Shown here: piece after piece, positions 23,571 to 32,265 of the stretch | How positions within the stretch are numbered: the stretch's first letter is position 1 | How the letters are laid out: each line of letters starts with the position of its first letter | DNA from: Streptomyces sp. NBC_01244 | Lineage (GTDB): Bacteria; Actinomycetota; Actinomycetes; Streptomycetales; Streptomycetaceae | Assembly (NCBI RefSeq): GCF_035987325.1 | Contig: NZ_CP108488.1 | Span: 8,804,001-8,868,000, forward strand | Direction: 5' to 3' | DNA length: 64,000 nucleotides | Program-made: the position numbers and the translations under genes | The notes under the pieces: model-generated | What the model was told of the DNA's origin: nothing | The model's input: only the letters and a program-made list of their open reading frames with translations | Databases searched by the model: none

Positions 23571-24622
23571 GGCTCCGGGCCGCCCGCGCGTTCACCCGTA
23601 CGCCGGTCGTACTGGCCCTGCTCGCCGCCGCGCTGGCCGCGTCGGCCCTGGCGGGGCTGGCCCTGGGACCGGTACGGATCCCTGCGGACCGGGTGCTCGA
23701 CATCGTGCTCGCCGGACCGGGACCCGGCGGGGGAGCGGGCGCCTTCGGAGCGATCGTCTGGGACGTCCGGATGCCGCGCGTCCTGCTCGGCGCCGTCGTC
23801 GGCGCGGGACTCGCCGTCGCGGGAACCGTGCTCCAGGCCCTCGTGCGCAATCCGCTCGCCGACCCGTTCCTGCTCGGAGCCTCCTCCGGGGCCTCGGCCG
23901 GAGCCGTGCTGGTGATCGTCTTCGGCGCCGGGTTCCTCGGCTTCGCGGGCGCCGCCGCCGTACCGCTCGCGGCGTTCGCCGGGTCGATGGGCGCGCTCGT
24001 CGCCGTCTACGCGATGGCCCGGCGCGGCGGAGCCATGACCACCGGCCGGCTGATCCTCGCCGGAGTCGCCGTGCAGTACGTCCTGTCCGCCCTGACCAGC
24101 CTGATCCTGGTGCTGGCCGCCCGTCCCGACCAGATCCGCAGCGTGCTGTTCTGGACCCTCGGCGGGCTCGGCGGGGCGCGCTGGGGCGAACTGGCCCTGC
24201 CCGCCGGGGCCCTGCTCCTGGGCACCGGGCTGCTCATCGCCCTGGCCCGGCCGCTCGACCTGCTGCTCGCGGGGGAGGAGGGCGCCCAGACGCTCGGGCT
24301 GGACACGAGCCGGTTCCGGGCCGCCGTGTTCGTCCTCACCTCGCTCGTCATCGGCGTGCTGGTGGCCTACAGCGGGGCGATCGGCTTCGTGGGGCTGATG
24401 GTGCCGCACGCCGCGCGGATGGTCGTCGGCGCCGGGCACCGGGCGCTGCTGCCCGTGGCCGCGCTGGGCGGGGCGGTGTTCCTGACCCTGGCCGATCTGA
24501 TCGCCCGTACCGCCGCCGCGCCGGAGGAGATTCCGGTCGGCGTGGTCACGGCGCTCGTCGGCGGGCCGTTCTTCCTGTGGATGCTGCGCAGGTCCACCCG
24601 CACCGAAGGGGTCGTGGGATGA
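23567..24622 (+). CDS. FecCD/BtuC-type ABC permease
   Basis: A 351-residue membrane protein with about ten hydrophobic helices. Family markers are RMPRVLLGAVVGAGLAVAGTVLQALVRNPLADPFLLGASSGAS and GFVGLMVPHAARMVVGAGHRALLP, together with the coupling segment EEGAQTLGLD. It forms the membrane channel of the importer with the adjoining ATPase. The GTG at 23567 overlaps the stop of the binding protein, and its own stop overlaps the ATPase start (ATGA). Confidence 0.92.
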   Translation: MRLRAARAFTRTPVVLALLAAALAASALAGLALGPVRIPADRVLDIVLAGPGPGGGAGAFGAIVWDVRMPRVLLGAVVGAGLAVAGTVLQALVRNPLADPFLLGASSGASAGAVLVIVFGAGFLGFAGAAAVPLAAFAGSMGALVAVYAMARRGGAMTTGRLILAGVAVQYVLSALTSLILVLAARPDQIRSVLFWTLGGLGGARWGELALPAGALLLGTGLLIALARPLDLLLAGEEGAQTLGLDTSRFRAAVFVLTSLVIGVLVAYSGAIGFVGLMVPHAARMVVGAGHRALLPVAALGGAVFLTLADLIARTAAAPEEIPVGVVTALVGGPFFLWMLRRSTRTEGVVG

Positions 24623-25497
24623 CGGCGGGACGGCCGGCGGGGCCGGCGACAGGGTTGTTGGCAGGGACGAAGGCAGGGACGAAGGCGGGGCCGATGTCTG
24701 GGCGTGGGGCGGCGGAACTCGCCGTCGAGGCCGTGCGTTACGAGATCGACGGGCAGCCGCTGCTGCACGGGATCGACCTCACCGCCCGCCCCGGCGAGAC
24801 GGTCGGAGTCGTCGGCCCCAACGGCAGCGGCAAGACGACACTGCTGCGCTGCGTCTACGGCACCCTGCGCCCGACCGGCGGGCGGCTGCTGCTGGACGGT
24901 GTGGACGCGGCCTCGCTGGGCGTCAAGGACCGCGCCCGGCGGGTGGCGGTGGTGCCCCAGGACGCGGCCGGAACCTTCGGGCTGACCGTGCGCGAGGTGG
25001 TGGCCATGGGGCGCAGCCCGCACAAACGGTTCTGGGAGCAGGACGGACCCGACGACGTACGCCGCGTCGCGCGGGCCCTGGACACCGTCGGAGCGGCCGC
25101 CCTCGCGGGCCGCCGCTTCGACGGGCTCTCGGGCGGTGAGCGCCAGCGCGCCCTGGTGGCCCGCGCCCTCGTCCAGGACCCCGGCCTGCTCGCCCTGGAC
25201 GAACCGACGAACCACCTGGACATCCGCTACCAACTGGAGATCCTCGGGCTGGTCCGCGCCCTGTCCGCCACCGCCCTGCTGGTCCTGCACGACCTCAACC
25301 TGGCGGCGATGTACTGCGACCGCCTGTACGTCCTGGCGGACGGCCGCGTGGCCGCCTCGGGCACCCCGGCGGAGGTACTGACGGAGCCCCTGCTGGCCGA
25401 GGTCTACGGGGTCCGCACCCGCGTCGGAACCCACCCCACGACGGGCGCGGTCAACATCGTCTACCTTCCGGAGGACGGGGACCGAACGGGGTACTGA
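24619..25497 (+). CDS. ABC importer ATPase, BtuD/FhuC type
   Basis: A 292-residue ATPase with Walker A GPNGSGKT, Q-loop VVPQDAAG, signature LSGGERQR, Walker B LLALDEPTNHLD and switch His in LLVLHDLN. It energises the riboswitch-controlled importer. The first 30 residues are a Gly/Thr/Ala-rich extension encoded partly by short repeats (GGGACGAAGGC twice). An internal ATG at 24694 would give a normal-length protein, but the first ATG overlaps the permease stop and is the likely coupled start. Confidence 0.92.
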   Translation: MTAGRPAGPATGLLAGTKAGTKAGPMSGRGAAELAVEAVRYEIDGQPLLHGIDLTARPGETVGVVGPNGSGKTTLLRCVYGTLRPTGGRLLLDGVDAASLGVKDRARRVAVVPQDAAGTFGLTVREVVAMGRSPHKRFWEQDGPDDVRRVARALDTVGAAALAGRRFDGLSGGERQRALVARALVQDPGLLALDEPTNHLDIRYQLEILGLVRALSATALLVLHDLNLAAMYCDRLYVLADGRVAASGTPAEVLTEPLLAEVYGVRTRVGTHPTTGAVNIVYLPEDGDRTGY

Positions 25498-25542
25498 GAC
25501 CGGCCCGGCGGCGGCGGGCGAGCCCCCGCCGCCGGGCCGGTC
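25498..25542. terminator. Bidirectional terminator
   Basis: A perfect 17-bp stem, GACCGGCCCGGCGGCGG (25498-25514) with CCGCCGCCGGGCCGGTC (25526-25542), lies exactly between the convergent ATPase and VOC genes. Confidence 0.8.
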
Positions 25543-25932
25543 CTACTCCTTGAAGCCGCCGTACGGGACGGTGATCAGTTCCATGCCGTGGCCCGAGGGG
25601 TCCTGGAAGTAGACACCGCGGCCGCCGTCATTGTGGTTGATCTCGCCCGGGCGCTGCCCGTGCGGGTCGGCGAAGTAGGTGATCCTCGCCCGCTTGATCT
25701 TCTCGAAGGCCTCGTCGAACTCGGCCTCGGAGACGAGGAACGCGTAGTGCTGTGCGGTGATGGACTCGGCGGGGATGGTCGCGAAGTCCAGGGTGACGCC
25801 GTTGGCGGTCTCGACGGGAATGAAGGGGCCCCAGGGGGCTCCGACCTCCAGGCCGAGGAAGTACGCCAGGAATTCGGCCGACTCCCGGTGGTCACGGGAG
25901 TGGATGATCGTGTGGTTGAGTTGAACCGTCAT
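25543..25932 (-). CDS. VOC (glyoxalase/dioxygenase-like) family protein
   Basis: A 129-residue single VOC domain: TVQLNHTIIHSRDHRESAEFLAYFLGL at the start, QHYAFLVSEAEFDEAFEKIK in the middle and GRGVYFQDPSGHGMELITVPYG at the end. The His in LNHTII, His in QHYAFL and Glu in GMELIT fit metal-ligand positions. The substrate is unknown. ATG 25930-25932 has GGAGG nine bases upstream. It is monocistronic and convergent with the importer. Confidence 0.88.
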   Translation of the reverse strand: MTVQLNHTIIHSRDHRESAEFLAYFLGLEVGAPWGPFIPVETANGVTLDFATIPAESITAQHYAFLVSEAEFDEAFEKIKRARITYFADPHGQRPGEINHNDGGRGVYFQDPSGHGMELITVPYGGFKE

Positions 25933-26060
25933 GAGTGGATGCCTCCGAAAGGCACGTCCCGGCACCTCCATGCCTCACCCAGCCGGTGACCGACACGCGA
26001 TGCCGCGACATGATCCTAAACACCCCTTACGGGTGGAGTCCAGTGCGTTTGAGGCGGGGT

Positions 26061-27686
26061 CTATCCCCCGTACACCGCCTTCACGTTGTCCTGCGCCGGA
26101 TGCGTCCGTCCCGCCGGGCCGGCCGCGAAGGCGCGCAGCAGGTTCTCCGTCACCCGGGTGGTCAGGGCGCCCGAGCGTGCGTCCAGGCCGTGGTTGGCTC
26201 CGCTGCGGCCGTCGCCCTTCGCGTCGAGAGCCTCCACCCACCGCATCGTCCCCGTCGCGAACACGGCGGCGCCGCTCGGCGTCGTGTAGTACGCCGTGTC
26301 CTGGTGGCTGGGGCGGCCCTCGCAGACCACGGGGGAGTGCGCCAGGATCTCGATCGGGCGCGGGGTCGTGAAACCGGTGTTGACCTTGTCGTACTCCACG
26401 CCGACCAGGTGCGGGAAGCTGTCGCCGGCCTTCGCTCCGGTGCCCTCGAAGAGCCAGTGGCCCGGGTGCGTCACCACGTACGGGGCGTCCACCGGGTAGC
26501 CGTCGTAGATCACGCCGAGCAGTGTGCTCTCCGGGTCGGCGGCGGGCGGGGAACGGAAGTCGACGGTGGCCGGGTGCCCGCGCTCGAAGCCGGGATCCTG
26601 CTCGTAGGAGGACTTGTAGCAGACCACCGTACGGTCCGGTCCGAGCTCGGAGGCCTCCAGCCGGATCCGGCGGTAGCAGCAGTTCGCGCCCAGGATCGCG
26701 ATGTTGGTCCCCGCGTCCCGGGCCGCCGTGACGTGCGCGCGCTGCTCGGGCGACCAGTACTCGTCGTGGCCGGGGGAGAGGACCGCCGAAGCGCCCTCCA
26801 GCAGCCGCTTCTCCCGGGCCACGTCGGTGGTCGTCGTGTACGCCAGGGGGATGCCGAGCCGCTCGGCGAGCGCGAGCAGCGGAGCCTCGTACACGAGGAA
26901 GAGGCCCGCGCCGTCGTCGTACGCGTAGGGCCGGTCGAAGGTCACGGCGAGCGAGCGCGAGGCGTATCCGCCGCTGGGGCCGTCGTAACTGCCGTAGCCG
27001 CCCCAGCGGTTGTACGCCTGCCAGGTCGCCACCGCGTTGACCACGACGGTACGCCCGGCCGTGGCGGCGGACCGCACGGTGACGGGGACGAACCGCTGGC
27101 CCTCGCCGCCTTGCGCGTCGAGGCGCAGCAGGTAGCAGCCCTCGGGCCAGTCCTTGGTCTCGACGGTGGTGCTGCGGGACCACCGGGTGCGGACCATACG
27201 GGTCGAGGTCTCCACCGTGTGGTCGGGCTGGCGCACCCCGGGCAGGGCCTCGGAGCGCCAGATCAGGCGGGCCCGGGAGCCGCCGTACCAGCCCATGCGG
27301 TAGGCGGAGACGGTGAACCGGGGCGCGGTGGTGGAGACGTGCAGGCCGAAGGACTCGCCGGGCAGCACGCTGACCCGGTCGGCGAAGCCCTCGATGGCGC
27401 GGGCCGGGCCGGCCTTGGTGACCTGCCAGTCGGCGTTCCCCGGGCGGGCGTTCTCCGCCCGGACGTCGAAGGCGCGCGGCCCTTCCCGCTTCTCCGGTGG
27501 GCCGGACGGATCCCGGCTCTCGCCGGGTCCCGCCCCGTCCGCTTCCCCGGCGTCCCTGTTCGCGCAGCCGGCCACGGCGCCCAGCCCGGCGGCGGTGGCC
27601 GCCGCCCCCGTCGCCAGGGCGAGGAATCGCCGCCTGCCCGCGCCTTCGCCGTCCCCGGATATGTGATCCTGATCCATGCGGGTCAC
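26061..27686 (-). CDS. Exported N,N-dimethylformamidase beta-subunit-like lipoprotein
   Basis: A 541-residue protein. The N-terminus has a twin-arginine signal with lipobox (GRRRFLALATGAAATAAGLGAVAGC). The body matches the large-subunit C-terminal domain of dimethylformamidase: YRMGWYGGSRARLIWRS, WQAYNRWGGYGSYDG, FDRPYAYDDGAGLFLVYEAPLL and LSPGHDEYWSPEQRAHVTAARDAGTNIAILGAN. True dimethylformamidase is cytoplasmic and needs a small subunit, which is absent here. Many actinobacterial homologues are exported and of unknown substrate. It follows the PL8 lyase on the same strand after a 105-base gap. The GTG at 27686 has AGGG upstream; ATG 27677 is an alternative. Confidence 0.78.
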   Translation of the reverse strand: MTRMDQDHISGDGEGAGRRRFLALATGAAATAAGLGAVAGCANRDAGEADGAGPGESRDPSGPPEKREGPRAFDVRAENARPGNADWQVTKAGPARAIEGFADRVSVLPGESFGLHVSTTAPRFTVSAYRMGWYGGSRARLIWRSEALPGVRQPDHTVETSTRMVRTRWSRSTTVETKDWPEGCYLLRLDAQGGEGQRFVPVTVRSAATAGRTVVVNAVATWQAYNRWGGYGSYDGPSGGYASRSLAVTFDRPYAYDDGAGLFLVYEAPLLALAERLGIPLAYTTTTDVAREKRLLEGASAVLSPGHDEYWSPEQRAHVTAARDAGTNIAILGANCCYRRIRLEASELGPDRTVVCYKSSYEQDPGFERGHPATVDFRSPPAADPESTLLGVIYDGYPVDAPYVVTHPGHWLFEGTGAKAGDSFPHLVGVEYDKVNTGFTTPRPIEILAHSPVVCEGRPSHQDTAYYTTPSGAAVFATGTMRWVEALDAKGDGRSGANHGLDARSGALTTRVTENLLRAFAAGPAGRTHPAQDNVKAVYGG

Positions 27687-27791
27687 GCTATGTCACCCTG
27701 TGGGCTTGGCTTTTATCGCCTCGCGGGCCGTCCGGAGATCGACGGGGGATGGACGGGGGCGACCGGGGATCGCCCGCGGGCCTTCCGGAGA

Positions 27792-30185
27792 TCACCCCAG
27801 CTTCACCTTCACCACCTGGATCGCCCCCTCCAGGGCCGTGAGGCTGCCGAAGCCGAGCCGGAGCGTGCTCCCGGTGCTCGCCGAGACCAGGCTCGCCGGC
27901 TGGGACAGCACCTGGGTGACGGGCCGGTTCCACACGAGGGTCAGTCCCGACAGGGTGCGGGTCGGATCCGAGACGCAGATCACGGCCGTGCCGTCGCCGG
28001 GCTCCCGCACCGTGACCGAACACGGCGCGCTCACCTGCAGGGCGCCGATCGTCGCGGGCTGCCAGAAGTTGACCCCGGTGAAGCCGAGCGAGCCCACCGT
28101 CACCCCTTGGGCGGTCGGGCTGTTGGCGAGCACCGTGAGCCAACCGGTGGCGGCCGAGCGTGCCGAGGTCTGGGCGGCCGAGGCACCTGGCATCAGCTGG
28201 TAGACGTAGCTGCCGGCGGCCGGGTTCGTCCCGTGGTCGTACCAGAGGGTCAGGTAGCGCCGGGTGAGGACCGTGGTGGAGGCGCTCCGGTTGATATCGC
28301 TCCACCGGCCGGTGCGGGCCTCCCGCAGCGCCCGGAAGGTGCCCGAACCCGACATCACATAGCCGCCGAAGCCCGCCAGGTGCGCCCAGCCGGGCCCGGG
28401 GAAGGAGGCGGTCCAGCCCAGCGTGGCCGGCTGGACCGTGCCGCCGACGGTCAGGGCGTGGGCGCCGGTCGCGCCCAGGTTCCGGTTGTCGATGACCGTG
28501 TCGACAGCGGCGCCGTCGGTGGAGCTGATCCCGGCTCCCAGGCAGACCACCGTGTCGTCGAGGAAGAACCAGGCCTTGCGGGCCGTGAGGGTGCTGCCCA
28601 GTCCCTTCAGGTGCTGGCCCACCGAGGCGAACTCCCCGTCGGTCGAGCCGCCCACCCAGGTGACGTCCGGCCGGGAAGCGCCCCAGTCACCCCCGGCTCC
28701 GTCGGCCAGCGCCTTGCGGGAGGCGGTGATCCCGGGCAGCCGGTACGGATTGACCGTGGGCCAGAACGCGTCCGAGTACTGGCCGTTCCCGTAGGTGGAG
28801 CCCCACCAGGAGAGCATGCCGCTGCCCGTGTGCCAGCCGCGCAGGTTCTCGCCGTTGCCCGTCTCGTAGTGGGTGATCCGCTTCGAGGCCATGGACAGGG
28901 AGGCCGCCCAGGCCGGTCTGCGGTGCGTGGCCCGGTCCATCGAGGGGAACAGCCGGTGCGCCACCGGCTCGGGCGCGGCCGTGACCGCCGCGTCCGCCGA
29001 GACCTCGGAGAGGCGGGCCAGGGCCGACAAGCTCTGGGTGGCGTCCGCCGGCGGGGGGCTGTAGTAGTCCCGCGCCGTCCACCCCTTCACCAGGCCGCGC
29101 CAGCGCGTCCGTTCGGCGGTGCTCGCGCCCTCGGCGAGGAGCAGGATCGCGGCGAGGACGGAATGGCCGCGGGTGTGGTCGTCCAGTTGCGCCTGGAGGG
29201 GATCGGCGACCTGGACCCCCCGGCTGGGGGCCCGGCCCGATACGGCGTCCATCATCAGCCCGTTGTAGAGGAACGGTGCCCACGCGTGCTCCACCGCGTC
29301 GAAGACGATCTGCGATCCGGGGTCGGTGACCTCCCACGCCGTCCCCTTCAACAGGCCGAACAGCATGCCCAGTCCGCCGAGCATGACCGAACCGTACGAG
29401 CCGGTGTACGCGACATAGGTGTGCTGGATGAAGGAGCCGTCCCGGTAGAGCCCGTCACCGGAGGTGACGTACGGGAACACCGGCGTGAGCGCGTCCCGGG
29501 CCAGGGCGATCTTCGCGTCGTCACCGCCGACCACTCCGCGCAGCGCGAGCACCCGGCACAGGTCCACCCGGTTCGCCCCGGTGCTGGTCCCGGTGTACGA
29601 GCCGACCGAAGAATCCGGCACGAAGTGGTCCACGGCGGCGCAGTATCCGGCGAGCTGCGCCGCCGACAAGTGGCCGTACATCAGGACGACGGTGTCGAGC
29701 AGCGCCTGGGGGGCGCCGATCTGCCAGCACCACCAGTTTCCGTACCGCGTCCGGCCGGCGTTGTAGACCTGGGCGTGGAGATGATCCAGCCCGGTCAGCA
29801 CGGCCGTGCGCAGCGCGGCGTCGCCGGTGAGCCCCGTCCCCGGCCTGAGGTAGGCCTCCGCCATGCTCCGCAGCCGGTAGTAGCTCTGCGCCATCCATTC
29901 GGGGTCGGTGGTGAAGACCTGGTCGGGCCAGAGCGAACCGGTCGCCGGGGCCATCGAGGAGCGCCACTGGCCGGCCTGTGCGCCCAGCGCGGTGAGCCGG
30001 GTGCGGAACGGCTCCGCGGTGGGGGAGGACACGGTCCCCAGGACGAGGCCCTGCCACACCGCGCGCATGGCGGCGTGCACGGCGGTCACCGTCCCGGCGG
30101 TGGCCGGGAATACGGGGGTACCGAGCAGCACCACGCTGCCACCGACCGCCGTGAGGAAGGCACGGCGGCTCCACACATCTGTCAT
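27792..30185 (-). CDS. Secreted polysaccharide lyase family 8
   Basis: A 797-residue PL8 enzyme (hyaluronate, chondroitin or xanthan lyase family) with a Tat signal (SRRAFLTAVGGSVVLLG). The N-terminal alpha/alpha toroid has the aromatic patch and catalytic Asn (RYGNWWCWQIGAPQALL), and the catalytic His and Tyr are in RDGSFIQHTYVAYTGSYG. The C-terminal beta-sandwiches include RRPAWAASLSMASKRITHYETGNGENLRGWHTGSGM. It eliminates across the bond at C4 of uronic-acid residues, giving unsaturated products. ATG 30183-30185 has AAAGGAG six bases upstream. Two 12-bp direct repeats lie just before it. Confidence 0.9.
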   Translation of the reverse strand: MTDVWSRRAFLTAVGGSVVLLGTPVFPATAGTVTAVHAAMRAVWQGLVLGTVSSPTAEPFRTRLTALGAQAGQWRSSMAPATGSLWPDQVFTTDPEWMAQSYYRLRSMAEAYLRPGTGLTGDAALRTAVLTGLDHLHAQVYNAGRTRYGNWWCWQIGAPQALLDTVVLMYGHLSAAQLAGYCAAVDHFVPDSSVGSYTGTSTGANRVDLCRVLALRGVVGGDDAKIALARDALTPVFPYVTSGDGLYRDGSFIQHTYVAYTGSYGSVMLGGLGMLFGLLKGTAWEVTDPGSQIVFDAVEHAWAPFLYNGLMMDAVSGRAPSRGVQVADPLQAQLDDHTRGHSVLAAILLLAEGASTAERTRWRGLVKGWTARDYYSPPPADATQSLSALARLSEVSADAAVTAAPEPVAHRLFPSMDRATHRRPAWAASLSMASKRITHYETGNGENLRGWHTGSGMLSWWGSTYGNGQYSDAFWPTVNPYRLPGITASRKALADGAGGDWGASRPDVTWVGGSTDGEFASVGQHLKGLGSTLTARKAWFFLDDTVVCLGAGISSTDGAAVDTVIDNRNLGATGAHALTVGGTVQPATLGWTASFPGPGWAHLAGFGGYVMSGSGTFRALREARTGRWSDINRSASTTVLTRRYLTLWYDHGTNPAAGSYVYQLMPGASAAQTSARSAATGWLTVLANSPTAQGVTVGSLGFTGVNFWQPATIGALQVSAPCSVTVREPGDGTAVICVSDPTRTLSGLTLVWNRPVTQVLSQPASLVSASTGSTLRLGFGSLTALEGAIQVVKVKLG

Positions 30186-30200
30186 CACAGTCTCCTTTGA

Positions 30201-30229
30201 CTGAAACGCTGCTTCGCCTGAAACGCTGC
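30201..30229 (-). promoter_or_regulatory. Direct-repeat operator candidate before PL8 gene
   Basis: CTGAAACGCTGC occurs at 30201-30212 and again, unchanged, at 30218-30229, a 17-base period. Both copies lie 16-44 bases upstream of the PL8 start. GAAACGCT resembles the half-site of LacI-type operators such as the GAAAGCGCTTTC at 33477. Confidence 0.5.
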
Positions 30230-30265
30230 GGCCCCCGTGTGTTCGGTTCGCGTCCCCCCTTCACC

Positions 30266-31111
30266 TCATGCGACGTGCTCGCGGTAGCGGTCGATCACCT
30301 CCCGCAGCACCTCTTCGCCATCGCGGGCCCACAGCCCGGGATGGAAGATCTCCACCTCGACCGGCCCCAGGTACCCCGCGGAGTCGGTCAGCTCCCGGAA
30401 GGCCCGCAGGTCGATCGACCCGTCGCCCAGCTGTCCCCGGCCCAGCAGCACGCCCTCCGGGAGCGGTGTCACCCAGTCGGCGACCTGGACGGACACGATC
30501 CGCCCGGCCTCACCGGCCCGCCGCACCTCGGAGGGCAGCCGCTCGTCCCACCACAGGTGGTAGGAGTCGACGACCACCCCCACCCGCGACGCCGGGAACT
30601 CCTCGGCGATGTCCAGGGCCTGACCGAGGGTGGAGACCACGCAGCGGTCCGCCGCGTACATCGGGTGCAGCGGCTCGATCCCCAGGCGCACCCCGTGCCC
30701 GGCGGCGTACGGGACCAGGTCGCCCAGGATGTCGACGATCCGCCGCCGGGCTCCCGCCAGGTCACGGTCTCCGTCCGGCAGGCCGCCCGAGACCAGGACC
30801 AGGGCGTCGGCGCCCAGTTCGGCGGCCTCCTCCACGGCGCGGCGGTTGTCCGCGAGGGCGCTCGCACGCCCCACCGGATCGGCGGCGGTGAAGAAGCCGC
30901 CCCGGCACAGGGAGCTGACCCGGAGTCCGGCATCGGCGACCAGCTTCGCGGTCTCCCGCACCCCGAACCGCTGTACGGGATCGCGCCACAGCCCGACCGC
31001 GCCGACCCCGGCGGCGGTGCATCCGGCCACCAGCTGGGGGAGCGACCACTGGCGGATCGTCTCCTGGTTCAGGCTGAACCGGGCCGGCGCCGGCGTCGTC
31101 TCCGGGCTCAT
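30266..31111 (-). CDS. TIM-barrel sugar phosphate isomerase/epimerase
   Basis: A 281-residue xylose-isomerase-like TIM barrel (AP_endonuc_2 family). Metal-binding positions are suggested by GIEPLHPM (Glu), VGVVVDSYHLWWD (Asp, His) and VQVADW ... YLGPVEVEIFHPG (Glu). It is coupled to the DUF993 gene by an ATGA overlap and belongs to the operon Gfo/Idh, DUF993, isomerase. It is probably an isomerase or epimerase of a keto-sugar or inosose. The exact substrate is unknown. Confidence 0.85.
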   Translation of the reverse strand: MSPETTPAPARFSLNQETIRQWSLPQLVAGCTAAGVGAVGLWRDPVQRFGVRETAKLVADAGLRVSSLCRGGFFTAADPVGRASALADNRRAVEEAAELGADALVLVSGGLPDGDRDLAGARRRIVDILGDLVPYAAGHGVRLGIEPLHPMYAADRCVVSTLGQALDIAEEFPASRVGVVVDSYHLWWDERLPSEVRRAGEAGRIVSVQVADWVTPLPEGVLLGRGQLGDGSIDLRAFRELTDSAGYLGPVEVEIFHPGLWARDGEEVLREVIDRYREHVA

Positions 31112-32265
31112 GACGCCACCCCGTGCAGGGCGAGCAGCTGTCGCATCCGGGCCTCGGCGAGCTCCGGGTCCGGGAACAGGCCCAGGTTGTCGGCCAGTTC
31201 GTACGCGGTGGCCAGATGGGGGAGCGAGCGGGCCGAGTGCAGCCCGCCCACCATCGCGAAATGCTCCTGGTGTCCCGCCAGCCAGGCCAGCAGCACGACT
31301 CCCGTCTTGTAGTAGCGGGTGGGCGGCGCGAACAGGTGCCGGGACAGCGCCACCGTCGGATCCAGCAGCTCCCGGAATCCGGCCGTGTCGTCCTGGTCGA
31401 GGGCGAGCGCCGCCCGCGCCGCGAGCGGGGCGACCGGATCGAAGATGCCCAGAAGGGCGTCACTGGCCAGCTCGCCGTCACCGGCGATCAGCTCCGGATA
31501 GTGGTAGTCGTCGCCCGTGTAGCAGCGCACACCCGCCGGCAGCCGCCGCCGGATGTCCACCTCGCGCCCCGCGTCGAGCAGCGAGACCTTGATGCCGTCG
31601 ACCTTCTCCGGATACTCGGAAATGATCTTCAGGAAGACGTCCGTGGCCTCGTCCAGGTCCGCGTGACCCCAGTACCCCTCCAGCGCCGGGTCGAACATCG
31701 GCCCCAGCCAGTGCAGGACCACCGGCCGGGAGCTCTGCCGCAGCAGTCTCCCGTACACCTCGGGATAGTCCTCCGGGCCGCGCGCCGCCGAGACCAGGGC
31801 CCGGGAGGCCATCAGCACGGCCGTCGCCCCGCACTCCTCGACCAGCGCCAGCTGCTCCTCGTACGCCGCGGTGACGGCGGCCACGGAGTGCGTGGTGTCC
31901 GGAGCCAGCTGGTCGGTGCCCGCCCCGCAGACGATCCGGCCGCCCACTGACCGGGCCTCGGCGGTCGAACGGCGGATCAGCTCCGCCGCGCGCGGCCAGT
32001 CCAGGCCCATCCCGCGCTGCGCCGTGTCCATGGCCTCGGCGACCCCGAGGCCCTGCGCCCACAGCGTGTGCCGGAAGGCCAGCGTGCTCCCCCAGTCGAT
32101 CATCGGGCCGGATTCGGCCGAGGCGGCGAGGGGGTCGGCCACCAGGTGCGCGGCCGAGTAGAAGGTCCGGCTGCGGGCCGGGCCGCAGGCGAGGGGCGCC
32201 AGCGGAGCGGTGACCGGGGTGTGGAGGCGCAGCCCGCCGTCCGCCGAGGGGAGCCGGATGCTCAC
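31108..32265 (-). CDS. DUF993 dihydrodipicolinate-synthase-like protein
   Basis: A 385-residue TIM-barrel protein of the DUF993/DapA superfamily. Markers are MIDWGSTLAFRHTLWAQGLGVAEAMDTAQRGMGLDWPRAAELI, GRIVCGAGTDQL and VLHWLGPMFDPALEGYWG. A Lys in DGIKVSLLD is a plausible Schiff-base residue. DapA relatives carry out aldol or retro-aldol reactions on 2-keto acids. The GTG at 32263-32265 overlaps the stop of the dehydrogenase upstream and the gene overlaps the isomerase downstream, so all three are translated together. Confidence 0.82.
   Translation of the reverse strand: MSIRLPSADGGLRLHTPVTAPLAPLACGPARSRTFYSAAHLVADPLAASAESGPMIDWGSTLAFRHTLWAQGLGVAEAMDTAQRGMGLDWPRAAELIRRSTAEARSVGGRIVCGAGTDQLAPDTTHSVAAVTAAYEEQLALVEECGATAVLMASRALVSAARGPEDYPEVYGRLLRQSSRPVVLHWLGPMFDPALEGYWGHADLDEATDVFLKIISEYPEKVDGIKVSLLDAGREVDIRRRLPAGVRCYTGDDYHYPELIAGDGELASDALLGIFDPVAPLAARAALALDQDDTAGFRELLDPTVALSRHLFAPPTRYYKTGVVLLAWLAGHQEHFAMVGGLHSARSLPHLATAYELADNLGLFPDPELAEARMRQLLALHGVAS

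Noticed and set aside
25935..30200. A very long open frame (1421 codons) on the plus strand through the carbohydrate locus
   Set aside because: It is antisense to two clear minus-strand genes (PL8 and dimethylformamidase-like). Its translation is Arg/Gly/Pro-rich with no domain. High GC makes such shadows common.
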